Assembly: GCA_035627375.1 (NCBI GenBank)
Contig: DASPLX010000049.1
Coordinates: 1-64,000 of the forward strand
Length of the DNA stretch: 64,000 nt
DNA from: DASPLX01 sp035627375
GTDB lineage: Bacteria; Pseudomonadota; Gammaproteobacteria; Burkholderiales; Burkholderiaceae_D
Reading direction: 5' to 3'
Under the pieces are notes generated by a model. It worked only from the letters and a program-made list of their open reading frames with translations. It had not been told where the DNA came from and made no database searches. Both the position numbers and the translations under genes were made by a program. Positions 51,371 through 61,714 of the stretch are shown here, piece by piece (position 1 is the stretch's first letter; each line of letters starts with the position of its first letter).

Positions 51371-52846
51371 TCATTCCGGCTCGTGAATCGCCAACCTTTG
51401 CATGCGGTAGCGCAACTGGCGGAAGCTGATGCCGAGCAGTTCGGCCGCCTGCGTCCGGTTGTAATGCGTCTTGGCGAGCGCGCGGCGGATGATCTCGCGC
51501 TCGACCTGGTCGAGATGATCCGGCAAGGATGACGGCAAATCCGCATCCCGGACAATCGGTGCCGTCTTGACCTCCGCTGCCGGGGCGGGAACGGGCGCTG
51601 CCGTCCGGGCCGCCTCGGCCGGCGGTTCGGCGGCCGGCGCCGGCGCCATATCCGCCGCGAGACAATTCTTCAGGCCGAGATCGGCCGTCTCGATGACGCC
51701 GTCGTTGGCAAAGGCCAGGGCGCGCTCAAGAATATTCTCGAGTTCGCGCACGTTGCCGGGAAAATGATAGGCCGTCAGCGCCTCGAGCGCCTGCGGAGCA
51801 AGCACCGTAGTGCCGACCGCGGACCCGCCGGCGGCAGCGTCGTTGCCAGGCGCCGCCAGCTTGTGCAGGATCGTCTCGGCAAGCAAACCGATATCGTCGC
51901 GCCGCTCGCGCAAGGGCGGCAGTTTCAGTTCGATGACGTTGAGCCGGTAATACAAATCCTGGCGGAATTTGCCTCGCTCCACGCACTCGGCCAGATTCTG
52001 ATGCGTCGCGCTGACGATGCGCACGTCGACCGGCTCCTCGACCGTGGCGCCGACCTTGCGCACCTTGCGTTCCTGTATGGCCCGCAACAGCTTGACCTGC
52101 ATCGCCAGCGGCAGGTCGGCCACTTCGTCCAACAGGAGCGTACCGCCGTTGGCCGCCTGGAAGAATCCGTCGCGATCTTCGGCGGCGCCGGTAAATGCGC
52201 CCTTGCGGTAACCGAAGAACTCCGCTTCCATCAGCGATTCCGGAATCGCGCCGCAATTGACGGCCACGAACGGTTTGCCGGCCCGCGCGCTTTGCGCATG
52301 GATATCGCGCGCCGCCAGTTCCTTGCCGCTGCCCGACTCGCCTGAAATCGCCACCGGCGCCATGCTGCGGGCCAGGCGCGCGATCTGCGCGCGCAAGTCC
52401 TGGATCGCCGCCGATCGTCCGATCAACCGCGACGGCGCGGCGCCGTCGGCTTGCCGCCCGGCCGGCTGGCTTGCCGCCTGGTTGGTACGCAGCGCGGATT
52501 GCACCATCTGGCGCAGCTGGTCGAGCGCCACCGGCTTGGTGACGTAGTCGAAGGCGCCCGCCTTGAGCGCGGCGACAGCGTTGTCGGCGCTGCCGAAGGC
52601 GGTGATGACGGCGATCGGCGTATTCCGCTCCGCGGCCGACACTTCCCGGACCAGTTCGATGCCGAGCCCGTCCGGCAAGCGCATGTCGGTCAGCACTAGC
52701 GCATATTCCCGCTCCGCCAGATGGCGGCGCGCGGCATCAAGCGACCCGGCGCTGTCCACATCGAGTCCCATCTTGAGCAGGGTGATCTCGATCAGCTCGC
52801 GCAAATCGGCTTCGTCGTCGACGATCAGGATACGTGGTGCACTCAT
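51371..52846 (-). CDS. pilR: PilR, sigma54-dependent response regulator
   Basis: PilR activates pilin transcription with sigma54. The 491-residue NtrC-family protein has a receiver (phosphoacceptor Asp54 in VLTDMRLPDG), an AAA+ domain with SGESGSGKELAA, the GAFTGA sigma54 loop and LLLDEVADLPL, an Ala/Pro-rich linker, and a Fis-type HTH at the end (HYNRTQAAELLGISFRQL). It lies 6 bp after pilS. No pilin gene is in the window, so targets lie elsewhere. Confidence 0.94.
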   Translation of the reverse strand: MSAPRILIVDDEADLRELIEITLLKMGLDVDSAGSLDAARRHLAEREYALVLTDMRLPDGLGIELVREVSAAERNTPIAVITAFGSADNAVAALKAGAFDYVTKPVALDQLRQMVQSALRTNQAASQPAGRQADGAAPSRLIGRSAAIQDLRAQIARLARSMAPVAISGESGSGKELAARDIHAQSARAGKPFVAVNCGAIPESLMEAEFFGYRKGAFTGAAEDRDGFFQAANGGTLLLDEVADLPLAMQVKLLRAIQERKVRKVGATVEEPVDVRIVSATHQNLAECVERGKFRQDLYYRLNVIELKLPPLRERRDDIGLLAETILHKLAAPGNDAAAGGSAVGTTVLAPQALEALTAYHFPGNVRELENILERALAFANDGVIETADLGLKNCLAADMAPAPAAEPPAEAARTAAPVPAPAAEVKTAPIVRDADLPSSLPDHLDQVEREIIRRALAKTHYNRTQAAELLGISFRQLRYRMQRLAIHEPE

Positions 52847-52852
52847 GTTCTT

Positions 52853-54652
52853 TTAATGTTCAATGGGGAAACCGGCCTCTCCCGCGGCGGACCGCCCCGC
52901 GTCCGGCGCCTGTGCTTCCGGCATCCTGGCGCCGCCGGCCTCCGTGGCGGCAAAAGTGATGACGAAACGTCCGCTGGCCTCGCCGTAGTTTTGATCCGCC
53001 ACCTCGGCGCGGAATTCGTAATCGATAATCGCACCGTTATTCAAGCACAATTCGCGCGCCAAGTAGAGACCCAGGCCGGTTCCCTTGCTCGAGGTCGTGT
53101 AAAACGGCTCGAACAGGTGGGCGCGCACCTCCTGCGAGATCGGAGGACCGTCGTCCCGGACATGCAATTCCAGGCGGTCGGCGATACCCGGCAAGGCGTC
53201 GACGCGGATGCAGCCCGGCTTGCCGCTGGCGTAGCGCAACGCGTTCGACAGCAGGTTGGTCACGACTTCGCGCAGATGAAGCGGGTCGAACCACACCTGG
53301 TACTGGTCCATCCGGCCCAGCTCGACGACGCCGGCCGGCACCGCGTGCATCTCTCGGAATTCTCCGATCAGATCGGCCATGAACGGTCCGAGCGCCAGCG
53401 GTTCGTGATACGGTTGGGCCTTACGCGACAGCTTGAGGATGTCTTCGATCATGCGGTTCAAGCGGGCGACATTGTCGGCGACGATGTGCAGCAGGCGAGC
53501 CTGCATCGGGTTGGCGGGCTCTTCGCCGAGCAGCGACGAGGCATGGGCGATCGCGGACAGGGGGTTACGTACCTCGTGCGCGATGCTGGCGGTCAGGCGT
53601 CCCATCGAAGCCAGTTTGAGCTGTTGCGCCTTGTTTTCGATCTCGCTCACGTCCTGCAGGAAAATGACGGTCCGGTCCTCGCTCAAGCCCTCGGTCTCGA
53701 CGCTGGCGAAGCGCAACTGCAGGTGCGTAGCCAGGAGATGGGGGCCGTGCTCGCGCCGGCTGCCGCGCATCGTCAGCGGCGCATGCTGCGAGAATTCGTC
53801 GCCCGGCTTGACGACGACATACATCGGCGTGTCGGCCTGCCCCGGCGCCGCGCCATGCAGGCGCGCGCGCCAGAGCGAGAAGGCATCGGCGATGGGCGTC
53901 AGGGAGCGCACGTCGGTCAGCCGGCAATAAGGTTCGACATACGGCACGTCGAGCCCCAGCATGCGCTCGGCCGCAGGGTTGGCGGTCAGTATTTCCTCGT
54001 CCGGGCCGATCACCAGGATGCCGTCGCCCATGTCGGCGATGATGAGACGGTTGATCGCTTCCTGCAGGCGCAGATCGATGCCGCGCTGCCGCGCCAGCGC
54101 TTCTTCCGTGATCAGGCGAGCCGCCAGGCGATTGACCACGATGGCGGTGGCGAAGAACGCCGCGCCGTACAAGCCGGCATGCGACATCGAGGCGTCGGCC
54201 GTCAGTTCCAGGATTTGATAGGCGCTTTCCGTCAACAGGAAAATGGTCGCCGCGGCGGCGAAGAACAGCGCGTGGAGCAGCGGCGACAGGATCGCGCCGC
54301 CGGCCAAGGGAAACAGATAGAGGACCGCCAAGCTGCTATGCGTGCCGCTGACGCTGGTATACAAGATGGAGATGATGGCCAGATCCGCCGCGATCTGCAC
54401 CCACAATTGCATCAGGAAATGACGCCGGTAGCGTACCGCGAGGAAAGCGAAGCCTGTCGCCGCGATCAGGTAGCCGAAGCAGCTTTCCCAATACACCAGG
54501 TAGTTGCCGACGACGGACTCCTTGCGGAGATTGAAGACCAGGTAGAGCAGCAGGACGATGGCGATGACGATGCGCGTCACCGCGAAGGTTTGCAGCGTCC
54601 GCCAGAACGTTTCGCGGGTTTGGGTCGTATGCGAATGCGGCTCTTGCACCAT
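52853..54652 (-). CDS. pilS: PilS, membrane histidine kinase
   Basis: PilS senses pilin level in the membrane and phosphorylates PilR. The 599-residue protein has about six N-terminal membrane segments (25-190), a PAS domain (about 205-330), a HisKA domain with the phosphoacceptor in SIAHEVRNPLSAIAHA, and an HATPase domain with NLLSNALRYA and GTGLGLYLA. Order pilS-pilR on one strand with 6 bp between is typical. Confidence 0.94.
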   Translation of the reverse strand: MVQEPHSHTTQTRETFWRTLQTFAVTRIVIAIVLLLYLVFNLRKESVVGNYLVYWESCFGYLIAATGFAFLAVRYRRHFLMQLWVQIAADLAIISILYTSVSGTHSSLAVLYLFPLAGGAILSPLLHALFFAAAATIFLLTESAYQILELTADASMSHAGLYGAAFFATAIVVNRLAARLITEEALARQRGIDLRLQEAINRLIIADMGDGILVIGPDEEILTANPAAERMLGLDVPYVEPYCRLTDVRSLTPIADAFSLWRARLHGAAPGQADTPMYVVVKPGDEFSQHAPLTMRGSRREHGPHLLATHLQLRFASVETEGLSEDRTVIFLQDVSEIENKAQQLKLASMGRLTASIAHEVRNPLSAIAHASSLLGEEPANPMQARLLHIVADNVARLNRMIEDILKLSRKAQPYHEPLALGPFMADLIGEFREMHAVPAGVVELGRMDQYQVWFDPLHLREVVTNLLSNALRYASGKPGCIRVDALPGIADRLELHVRDDGPPISQEVRAHLFEPFYTTSSKGTGLGLYLARELCLNNGAIIDYEFRAEVADQNYGEASGRFVITFAATEAGGARMPEAQAPDAGRSAAGEAGFPIEH

Positions 54653-54658
54653 GTCGGC

Positions 54659-54901
54659 CTAGTGCGAACCGTGGACGCGCAGGTGTTCCTCGCAGCAAAA
54701 CGCATCGCCGAGCGCATTGCGCGTCGCCTCGGAAGCCGGGAAATGAACGCCGCACTGGCGGCATTGCAGCATGGGCTCCGTCGTTCCGGCGCGCGACGCG
54801 CGGTTGCTGCGGGCGCTCGCATCGCGGGAGGCGATGCGGGACTTGTGGCGCAAGGCCAGATAGACCAACACGAACAGCCCGATCCACAACAGGAACTTCA
54901 T
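54659..54901 (-). CDS. Small PP0621-like membrane protein
   Basis: An 80-residue protein with an N-terminal membrane helix (FLLWIGLFVLVYLAL), a basic Ser/Arg segment and a C-terminal zinc-binding-like region with cysteines in LQCRQCGVHFP and FCCEEHLRVHGSH. It matches the PP0621 family layout. Its ATG overlaps the upstream stop as ATGA and it ends 6 bp before pilS. Function unknown. Confidence 0.85.
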   Translation of the reverse strand: MKFLLWIGLFVLVYLALRHKSRIASRDASARSNRASRAGTTEPMLQCRQCGVHFPASEATRNALGDAFCCEEHLRVHGSH

Positions 54902-55707
54902 GCAAGACCCCGGTGCAACACGACTTCCAGCACGAAACGGCTGCCGACATAGGCCAGCAACAGGGTCGCGAAACCGGACAGGGTGAAAGAGAGCGCCGTC
55001 TTGCCGCGCCAGCCGCGCCAATGCCGCCCGGCCAGCAAGACGCCGAACAGGATCCAGGACAGCATCGTGAAAACCGTCTTGTGATCCCATTTGAGAGCCT
55101 TTCCGAACAACTGCTCGGAAAACACGACGCCCGACAGCACGGTCAGCGAAAGCAGGACGAATCCGAAGCCGATCAGGCGGAACAGCAGCTTTTCCATGGT
55201 CAGGAGCGCCGGCAGGCGATCGATCGCGGCCGCAAACCAGCTGCCCCGCCCCTCCCCGCCGCGCATGTGCAATTGCGACTCCTGCAACGCCATCAGTACG
55301 GCGTGAAAGGCGGCGATCGTCAAGGTGCTGTAGGCGAGAATGGCGATCGCGACATGCCACGGGAACAAGGTCGACCTGCCCGTGAGCGGCACCACGCTGC
55401 CGGGAAAGACCAACGGCAGGACGGCGGCTGCCGCCGCGCACGGAAGCACGAGTATGCGCAGGCCGTCGAGCGTGAAATTGCGGTTTTCCAGCCAATAGGC
55501 GCCGACCGATATCCAGAGCGCGGACGACAGCATGACGGCAAAGCCGAGGCGCAAGGAGCCCGGCACGAACACGTCGACCCACAAGGCGATGCCATGCAGC
55601 AGCCAGGCGGCGGCGGTGCCCGCCGCGACCGCGAGGCGCCGCTCGCCCGGCACGATCGCGCAGCCGGCATACAGCAGCGCGGCCAGAACGAAGAAATAGG
55701 TTTCCAT
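54898..55707 (-). CDS. CcsA/YpjD-like cytochrome c assembly-family membrane protein
   Basis: A 269-residue protein with about eight membrane segments. The C-terminal half (ILAYSTLTIAAFHAVLMALQ and KWDHKTVFTMLSWILFG) resembles the cytochrome c assembly/YpjD family. It commonly lies next to ffh and near pilSR. ATG 55707 is preferred to a TTG at 55710. The haem role is inferred from family only; YpjD proteins may do something else. Confidence 0.85.
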   Translation of the reverse strand: METYFFVLAALLYAGCAIVPGERRLAVAAGTAAAWLLHGIALWVDVFVPGSLRLGFAVMLSSALWISVGAYWLENRNFTLDGLRILVLPCAAAAAVLPLVFPGSVVPLTGRSTLFPWHVAIAILAYSTLTIAAFHAVLMALQESQLHMRGGEGRGSWFAAAIDRLPALLTMEKLLFRLIGFGFVLLSLTVLSGVVFSEQLFGKALKWDHKTVFTMLSWILFGVLLAGRHWRGWRGKTALSFTLSGFATLLLAYVGSRFVLEVVLHRGLA

Positions 55708-55846
55708 CAACGGCGATCTTTGAATGAAGGGTTGGCTTGCCGCGGATCCGGCCGGTCAAGACATCATTGCAGGCCCCGCAAGACGCATCGTCACTGCGAC
55801 GACTTCCTTCATCCAGTTTACACCAAGTATCGGCCGCTCCGGCCCG

Positions 55847-57181
<1,335 letters not shown>

Positions 57182-57185
57182 GGGC

Positions 57186-59018
57186 TCAAGCGTCGACAAG
57201 CCTTCCTCCCTCCACGTTGGTTGTTTCATTGTTCGTCGCCGGCAGGCGCAGCATGAATTCGGCGCCGCCGCCGGCATGGTTATGTGCCGTCAGCCGACCG
57301 TTCATCGCCTGCACGATCGAGGATGAAATGGCCAATCCGAGCCCGAGGCCCTTGCCGGAACTCTTGGTCGTATAGAACGGCTCGAACAAATGCGGCGCCA
57401 CCTCTTCCGGTATGCCGGTCCCGCTGTCGCGAATGCGGATCACCGCGTCGCCGTCCTCGCGCCGCAGCACGACCGTCACGCGGCGCTCGCCGGCATGCTC
57501 GACGGCATCCAGCGCGTTGCGCAGGAGATTGATCAAGACCTGTTCCATGCGCACCGCGTCGCCGATCACGAACACCGGGTCGACGGCATCGATATCGATC
57601 GACGCCCCGAGGCGGCGCGCATCGGCCTCCAGCAGCAGCGCCGATGCCTGGATCGCCTGCGCGAGATCGACGCGCGCCAAGGTTTCGCTGCTCTTGCGGG
57701 CGAACCCCTTGAGCTGGGAAATGATCGCTCCCATGCGCGCGCTGGCGGCGCTGATGTGGGACAGATTCGCACCCGCCTGCTCGGTTTGCCCGCGGGCGAG
57801 AAAAGTCACGGCATTGTCAGCGAAGGCGCGGATCGCGGCGAGCGGCTGGTTCAGCTCGTGCGTGATGCCGGCGGCCATCTGTCCCAGCATCGCCAGCTTG
57901 CCGGCCTGGACCAGCTCATTCTGCGTGGTGCGCAGCAATTGCTCCGTCTCCTGCAGCGTCGCATACCGCGTTTCGAGCCGCAGATTGGCCTCCAACAACT
58001 CTTCCGTGCGCTGTGCGATGCGCCGGTCGAGTTCCTCGGCCGCCTTTTGCAGCGCCTTGCGGGACTCGACGCGCTCTTCCAAGCGCCTGCGCCGCTGATG
58101 CACGGCCCACCCGGAGGCGGCGCCGACGGCCAGCAACAGCAGGGCCGCCAGCGCAGAGAAAACGGCGACCCGGGTCACCCGGACCGGCGATGGAAACAGC
58201 ATCAATTGCCAGCCGAGGCGACCGGCCGGCTTGGCGACGAATTCGCCGAAGCCGGCGCGCTCCTGCCTCGGCAGGTCGGCGATCGGACGTATCGCGCGCC
58301 CGGCGTACTGGAGCGTGGCGGCGAGCGCGCGCTGCGACCGCACATCGAGCGGCCGCAGGCTGCGGTATTTCCATGTCTCGCGATTGCTGAGGAAGACCAC
58401 CCCGGCACGATCGGCCAACGCGATCGGTTCCTCGCTGGAGCGCCACGCGCGCTCATATTCCGCCAGGCTGATTTTCACGGCGATGACGCCGATCGGCGCC
58501 GCCGCTTCGCGTTCCCCGCCGAGCGGATATACAGGTTGCGCGATGAAATAGCCCGGTTCGCCGGACGTGCTGCCGATGCCGTAGAAACGGCCGGCATTGC
58601 CGCGGATCGCCTCCTGGAAATACGGGCGATAGCCGAAATTCCTGCCGACGAATGTCAGCGGCTGGTCCCAATTGCTCGATGCCAGGGTGTTGCCGTTGCG
58701 GTCCATCAGGTAGATGGCGGCGACCTTGGCCTGCTCCTGGATTGCCTTGAAGGTGCGATTGACGCGCTCGGTGACCTCCGGATGCGGCCGCGTCGCCGCG
58801 CTCGCCACGTCCGGATGCACGGCAAGCGTGAACGGCAGCGTCTCGAATTTTTCCAGCACCGAGCCGAGATCGAGCGCAATGATCTCCAGTTGACGCTCGG
58901 CCGCCGCCTGGACATCGCCGCCGGCCTTGCGCGCGGCGATCAGGTAGGCCGCGCACGCGATCGCGGCGGCGCACACGACCGCGGCGGCGACCAGGGCCGC
59001 CTGTCTCGCTGATTTCAT
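57186..59018 (-). CDS. dctB: DctB-like sensor histidine kinase
   Basis: A 610-residue two-span membrane kinase. The first span (about 8-29) and second (about 290-310) enclose a periplasmic double-PAS-like sensor with SNWDQPLTFVGRNFGYRPYF and GEPGYFIAQPVY, like DctB for succinate. A coiled coil follows, then HisKA with GITHELNQPLAAIRAF and HATPase with NLLRNALDAVE and GKGLGLGLAIS. ATG 59018 is chosen because the extension upstream has no conserved content. Dicarboxylate sensing is inferred from family. Confidence 0.9.
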   Translation of the reverse strand: MKSARQAALVAAAVVCAAAIACAAYLIAARKAGGDVQAAAERQLEIIALDLGSVLEKFETLPFTLAVHPDVASAATRPHPEVTERVNRTFKAIQEQAKVAAIYLMDRNGNTLASSNWDQPLTFVGRNFGYRPYFQEAIRGNAGRFYGIGSTSGEPGYFIAQPVYPLGGEREAAAPIGVIAVKISLAEYERAWRSSEEPIALADRAGVVFLSNRETWKYRSLRPLDVRSQRALAATLQYAGRAIRPIADLPRQERAGFGEFVAKPAGRLGWQLMLFPSPVRVTRVAVFSALAALLLLAVGAASGWAVHQRRRRLEERVESRKALQKAAEELDRRIAQRTEELLEANLRLETRYATLQETEQLLRTTQNELVQAGKLAMLGQMAAGITHELNQPLAAIRAFADNAVTFLARGQTEQAGANLSHISAASARMGAIISQLKGFARKSSETLARVDLAQAIQASALLLEADARRLGASIDIDAVDPVFVIGDAVRMEQVLINLLRNALDAVEHAGERRVTVVLRREDGDAVIRIRDSGTGIPEEVAPHLFEPFYTTKSSGKGLGLGLAISSSIVQAMNGRLTAHNHAGGGAEFMLRLPATNNETTNVEGGRLVDA

Positions 59019-59404
59019 TCGCTCCGCCTCGCTCGCATCCGCACAATGGTTCGGGTATCCGTATCCGGCCCACGCCGGCAATCCGGTCCCTATATTACCG
59101 CCACGGAATGCCGATGGCTCGTCCTGTCGCAGCGCTAGTGATTCCTCGTTCCGCATTCGCCTCCCCTCGGGAATTCGGGCTGCCGCTGGCAAGCTTCGTG
59201 CCACTATGCAAGGCACTCGGCGGCGGCACGCCGTCGCGGCGTTCGTTCGCCGCCGGCCGTCGCCGCATGCCGATTCCCGCAAACCCATGCCCCGGCGCGT
59301 GCGGATTTCCATCCGGCGTCCCGGGTGGAGCATCGGGTAAAATGGGCGCTGTTTCCGGCGTCTTCATGCGCCATCCCGCCCCCATTCTTGATAGTTCACC
59401 ATCC
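59019..59404. other. Divergent intergenic region between dctB and ffh
   Basis: These 386 bp hold no convincing gene, though the ffh frame remains open through part of it. A TAAAAT -10-like box at 59338-59343 could serve ffh; no good -35 accompanies it. The dctB promoter is not evident. Confidence 0.5.
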
Positions 59405-60769
59405 ATGCTCGACAACCTCACCCAACGACTGGCGAAAGTCGTCAAAACGATGCGCGGTGAAGCGCGTCTAACCGAATCGAATACCGCCGAGATGCTGCGC
59501 GAAGTGCGTCTGGCGCTCCTGGAAGCGGATGTCGCCCTGCCCGCCGTACGCGAGTTCATCGCCCGCGTGAAGGAAAAGGCGCAGGGACAGGAAGTGATCG
59601 GCTCGCTGACGCCGGGACAGGCGCTGGTCGGCGTGGTCCAGCAAGAGCTGGCGTCCATCATGGGCGCCGACCTCGGCCCGCAAGCCTCGCAACTGAGCTT
59701 CGCGACCCAACCGCCGGCGATCATCCTGATGGCCGGCCTGCAAGGCGCCGGCAAGACGACCACCGTCGGCAAGCTGGCGAAACACCTGCGCGAACAGAAA
59801 AAGAAAGTGCTGACCGTCTCCACCGACGTCTATCGCCCGGCGGCGATCGGCCAACTGCAGACCGTGACCCAGCAAGTCGGCGCCGACTTCTTCCCCTCGC
59901 ACGTCGGCGACAAGCCGGTCGACATCGCCCTGGCCGCCGTCGACTACGCGAAGCGCCATTACCATGACGTCCTGCTGATCGACACCGCCGGCCGCCTCGG
60001 CATCGACGAAGCGATGATGCAGGAGATTGCCGCCCTGCATGCCGCGGTCAAGCCGATCGAGACCCTGTTCGTGGTCGACGCCATGCTCGGCCAGGATGCG
60101 ATCAATACCGCCAAGGCCTTCAACGACACCTTGCCGCTGACCGGCGTCGTGCTGACCAAGCTCGACGGCGATGCGCGCGGCGGCGCGGCGCTGTCGGTGC
60201 GTCGCGTGACCGGCAAGCCGATCAAGTTCGTCGGCGTGGCGGAAAAGCTCGACGGTCTGGAAGCCTTCGATCCGGAACGCATGGCCAACCGGATTCTCGG
60301 CATGGGCGACATCCTGGCCCTCGTCGAGGAAGCGCGCAAGGGCGTCGACGTGCAGGCGGCGCAGGATCTCGCGCAAAAGATCAAGGGCGGCGGCAAGTTC
60401 GACCTGAACGATTTCAAGGCGCAACTGTCGCAGATGAAGAAGATGGGCGGCCTGTCCAACCTGATGGACAAGCTGCCGGCCCAGCTGCAGCAGGCGGCTT
60501 CCGGCGCCAGCATGGACCAGGCGGAAAAGCAGGTACGGCGCATGGAGGGCATCATCAATTCGATGACGCCCGCCGAGCGCGCCAAGCCGGAATTGATCAA
60601 GGCTTCGCGCAAGCGCCGCATCGCCGCCGGCGCCGGGGTGCAGGTGCAGGAAGTGAACCGCATGCTGTCCCAGTTCGAGCAGATGCAGTCGATGATGAAG
60701 AAGCTCAAGGGCGGCGGCTTGATGAAGATGATGCGCGGCATGAAAGGCATGCTGCCCGGTATGCGCTAG
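59405..60769 (+). CDS. ffh: Signal recognition particle protein Ffh
   Basis: Ffh binds signal sequences and 4.5S RNA and delivers ribosomes to FtsY at the membrane. The 454-residue protein has the N domain, a GTPase G domain (GLQGAGKTTTVGKLA, DTAGRL, TKLDGDARGGAALS) and the Met-rich M domain, whose C-terminus (MMKKLKGGGLMKMMRG and later) is typical. I chose ATG 59405 (MLDNLTQRLAKV). A strong terminator follows 65 bp after the stop. Confidence 0.97.
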   Translation: MLDNLTQRLAKVVKTMRGEARLTESNTAEMLREVRLALLEADVALPAVREFIARVKEKAQGQEVIGSLTPGQALVGVVQQELASIMGADLGPQASQLSFATQPPAIILMAGLQGAGKTTTVGKLAKHLREQKKKVLTVSTDVYRPAAIGQLQTVTQQVGADFFPSHVGDKPVDIALAAVDYAKRHYHDVLLIDTAGRLGIDEAMMQEIAALHAAVKPIETLFVVDAMLGQDAINTAKAFNDTLPLTGVVLTKLDGDARGGAALSVRRVTGKPIKFVGVAEKLDGLEAFDPERMANRILGMGDILALVEEARKGVDVQAAQDLAQKIKGGGKFDLNDFKAQLSQMKKMGGLSNLMDKLPAQLQQAASGASMDQAEKQVRRMEGIINSMTPAERAKPELIKASRKRRIAAGAGVQVQEVNRMLSQFEQMQSMMKKLKGGGLMKMMRGMKGMLPGMR

Positions 60770-61128
60770 AGGGAAAACGGTACTCTTCGCTTCTCTCGAA
60801 AATCGGAAAAGCCGCGCTCGGCGGCGATCCGCGAAAGCCGTCCACGGACGGCTTTTTTTCATTTGCGCGAACGTTTTTTCCCTCTACGCGCAGAGGGAAA
60901 AATCGAAAATTCCTCTCTGATCTCACTCCCGCAAGCACGTTCAAATGCGACTGTGCGCACGACTTTCTCTCCCTCTGGCTTCCCTAGGGCGCTCCCTCTG
61001 TGGCTGCGTACGCACAAATTCGCGCAAAAAGATGTAAAAAAGACTTGCATAGCCAGAAAAACCGCACCACTATTAGCGGTGCGTGAGAGACGCAATTTCC
61101 CAACACACTTTGTGAAGGAGGCTCGAAG
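60770..61128 (+). other. Intergenic region between ffh and the SWIB gene
   Basis: The first 90 bp carry the ffh terminator. The rest should hold the SWIB-gene promoter: a TTGCAT box near 61045 and AT-rich sequence follow, but spacing to a -10 is poor. A 6-bp hairpin near 61060-61083 and a strong AAGGAGG 7 nt before the ATG are visible. No gene is present. Confidence 0.5.
60834..60859 (+). terminator. Rho-independent terminator of ffh
   Basis: A GC-rich stem (60837-60843 with 60846-60852, extended by AAA/TTT) is followed by seven T residues at 60853-60859. Confidence 0.92.
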
Positions 61129-61644
61129 ATGGCAACAGCCAAGAAACCCGCGGCTAAGAAAGCAGCCGCAAAAAAACCCGCTGCGAAAAAACCCGCGGCC
61201 AAGAAGCCGGTAGCGAAGAAAGCAGCTCCGGCGAAGAAGCCGGCAGCGAAGAAAGCCGCAGCCAAGCCGGCAGCAAAGAAAGCCGCAGCCAAGCCGGCCG
61301 CCAAGAAGGCAGCTCCGGCCAAGAAGGCCGCAAAGCCGGCAGCAAAGAAGGTCGCCGCCAAGAAGCCCGCAGCAAAGAAAGCCAAGACCGCACGCAAGCC
61401 TAACGCAGCATTCATGAAACCGATGACGCCGTCCGCTACGCTGGCCGCGGTCATTGGCGCCAACCCGCTGCCGCGCACGGAAGTCACCAAGAAGGTCTGG
61501 GACTACATCAAGAAAGCCAAGCTGCAGGATGAAGCCAACAAGCGCATGATCAATGCGGACGACAAACTGAAAGCTGTCTTTGGCGGCAAGAAGCAAGTCT
61601 CGATGTTTGAGATGACCAAGCTGGTCTCCAACCACCTGAGCTAA
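61129..61644 (+). CDS. Lys/Ala-rich H1-like protein with a C-terminal SWIB domain
   Basis: A 171-residue protein. Residues 1-90 are KKPAAKKA-type repeats, like the H1-like protein at 45 kb. Residues 92-171 form a SWIB/MDM2-like domain (FMKPMTPSATLAAVIG, VTKKVWDYIKKAKLQDE, FEMTKLVSNHLS). SWIB domains are known from eukaryotic chromatin remodellers and from chlamydial proteins, including a SWIB-topoisomerase I fusion. A nucleoid role is likely but inferred. AAGGAGG 7 nt upstream of ATG predicts strong translation; a terminator follows. Confidence 0.92.
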   Translation: MATAKKPAAKKAAAKKPAAKKPAAKKPVAKKAAPAKKPAAKKAAAKPAAKKAAAKPAAKKAAPAKKAAKPAAKKVAAKKPAAKKAKTARKPNAAFMKPMTPSATLAAVIGANPLPRTEVTKKVWDYIKKAKLQDEANKRMINADDKLKAVFGGKKQVSMFEMTKLVSNHLS

Positions 61645-61668
61645 TCCTTCTTCCAGGAAGCCAAACAA

Positions 61669-61696
61669 AAACGCCCGCATCGCGCGGGCGTTTTTG
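61669..61696. terminator. Bidirectional terminator between the SWIB gene and phoX
   Basis: An 8-bp perfect stem (61671-61678 with 61684-61691, 5-nt loop) is flanked by A-rich sequence on the left and T-rich on the right, so it can act on both convergent genes. Confidence 0.92.
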
Positions 61697-61714
61697 TTTT
61701 CAGACCGCAGCTCT

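Noticed and set aside
59108..59404. N-terminal extension of ffh from 59108
   Set aside because: Ffh proteins begin at MLDNLTQRL; the added 99 codons are Pro/Arg-rich and not conserved.
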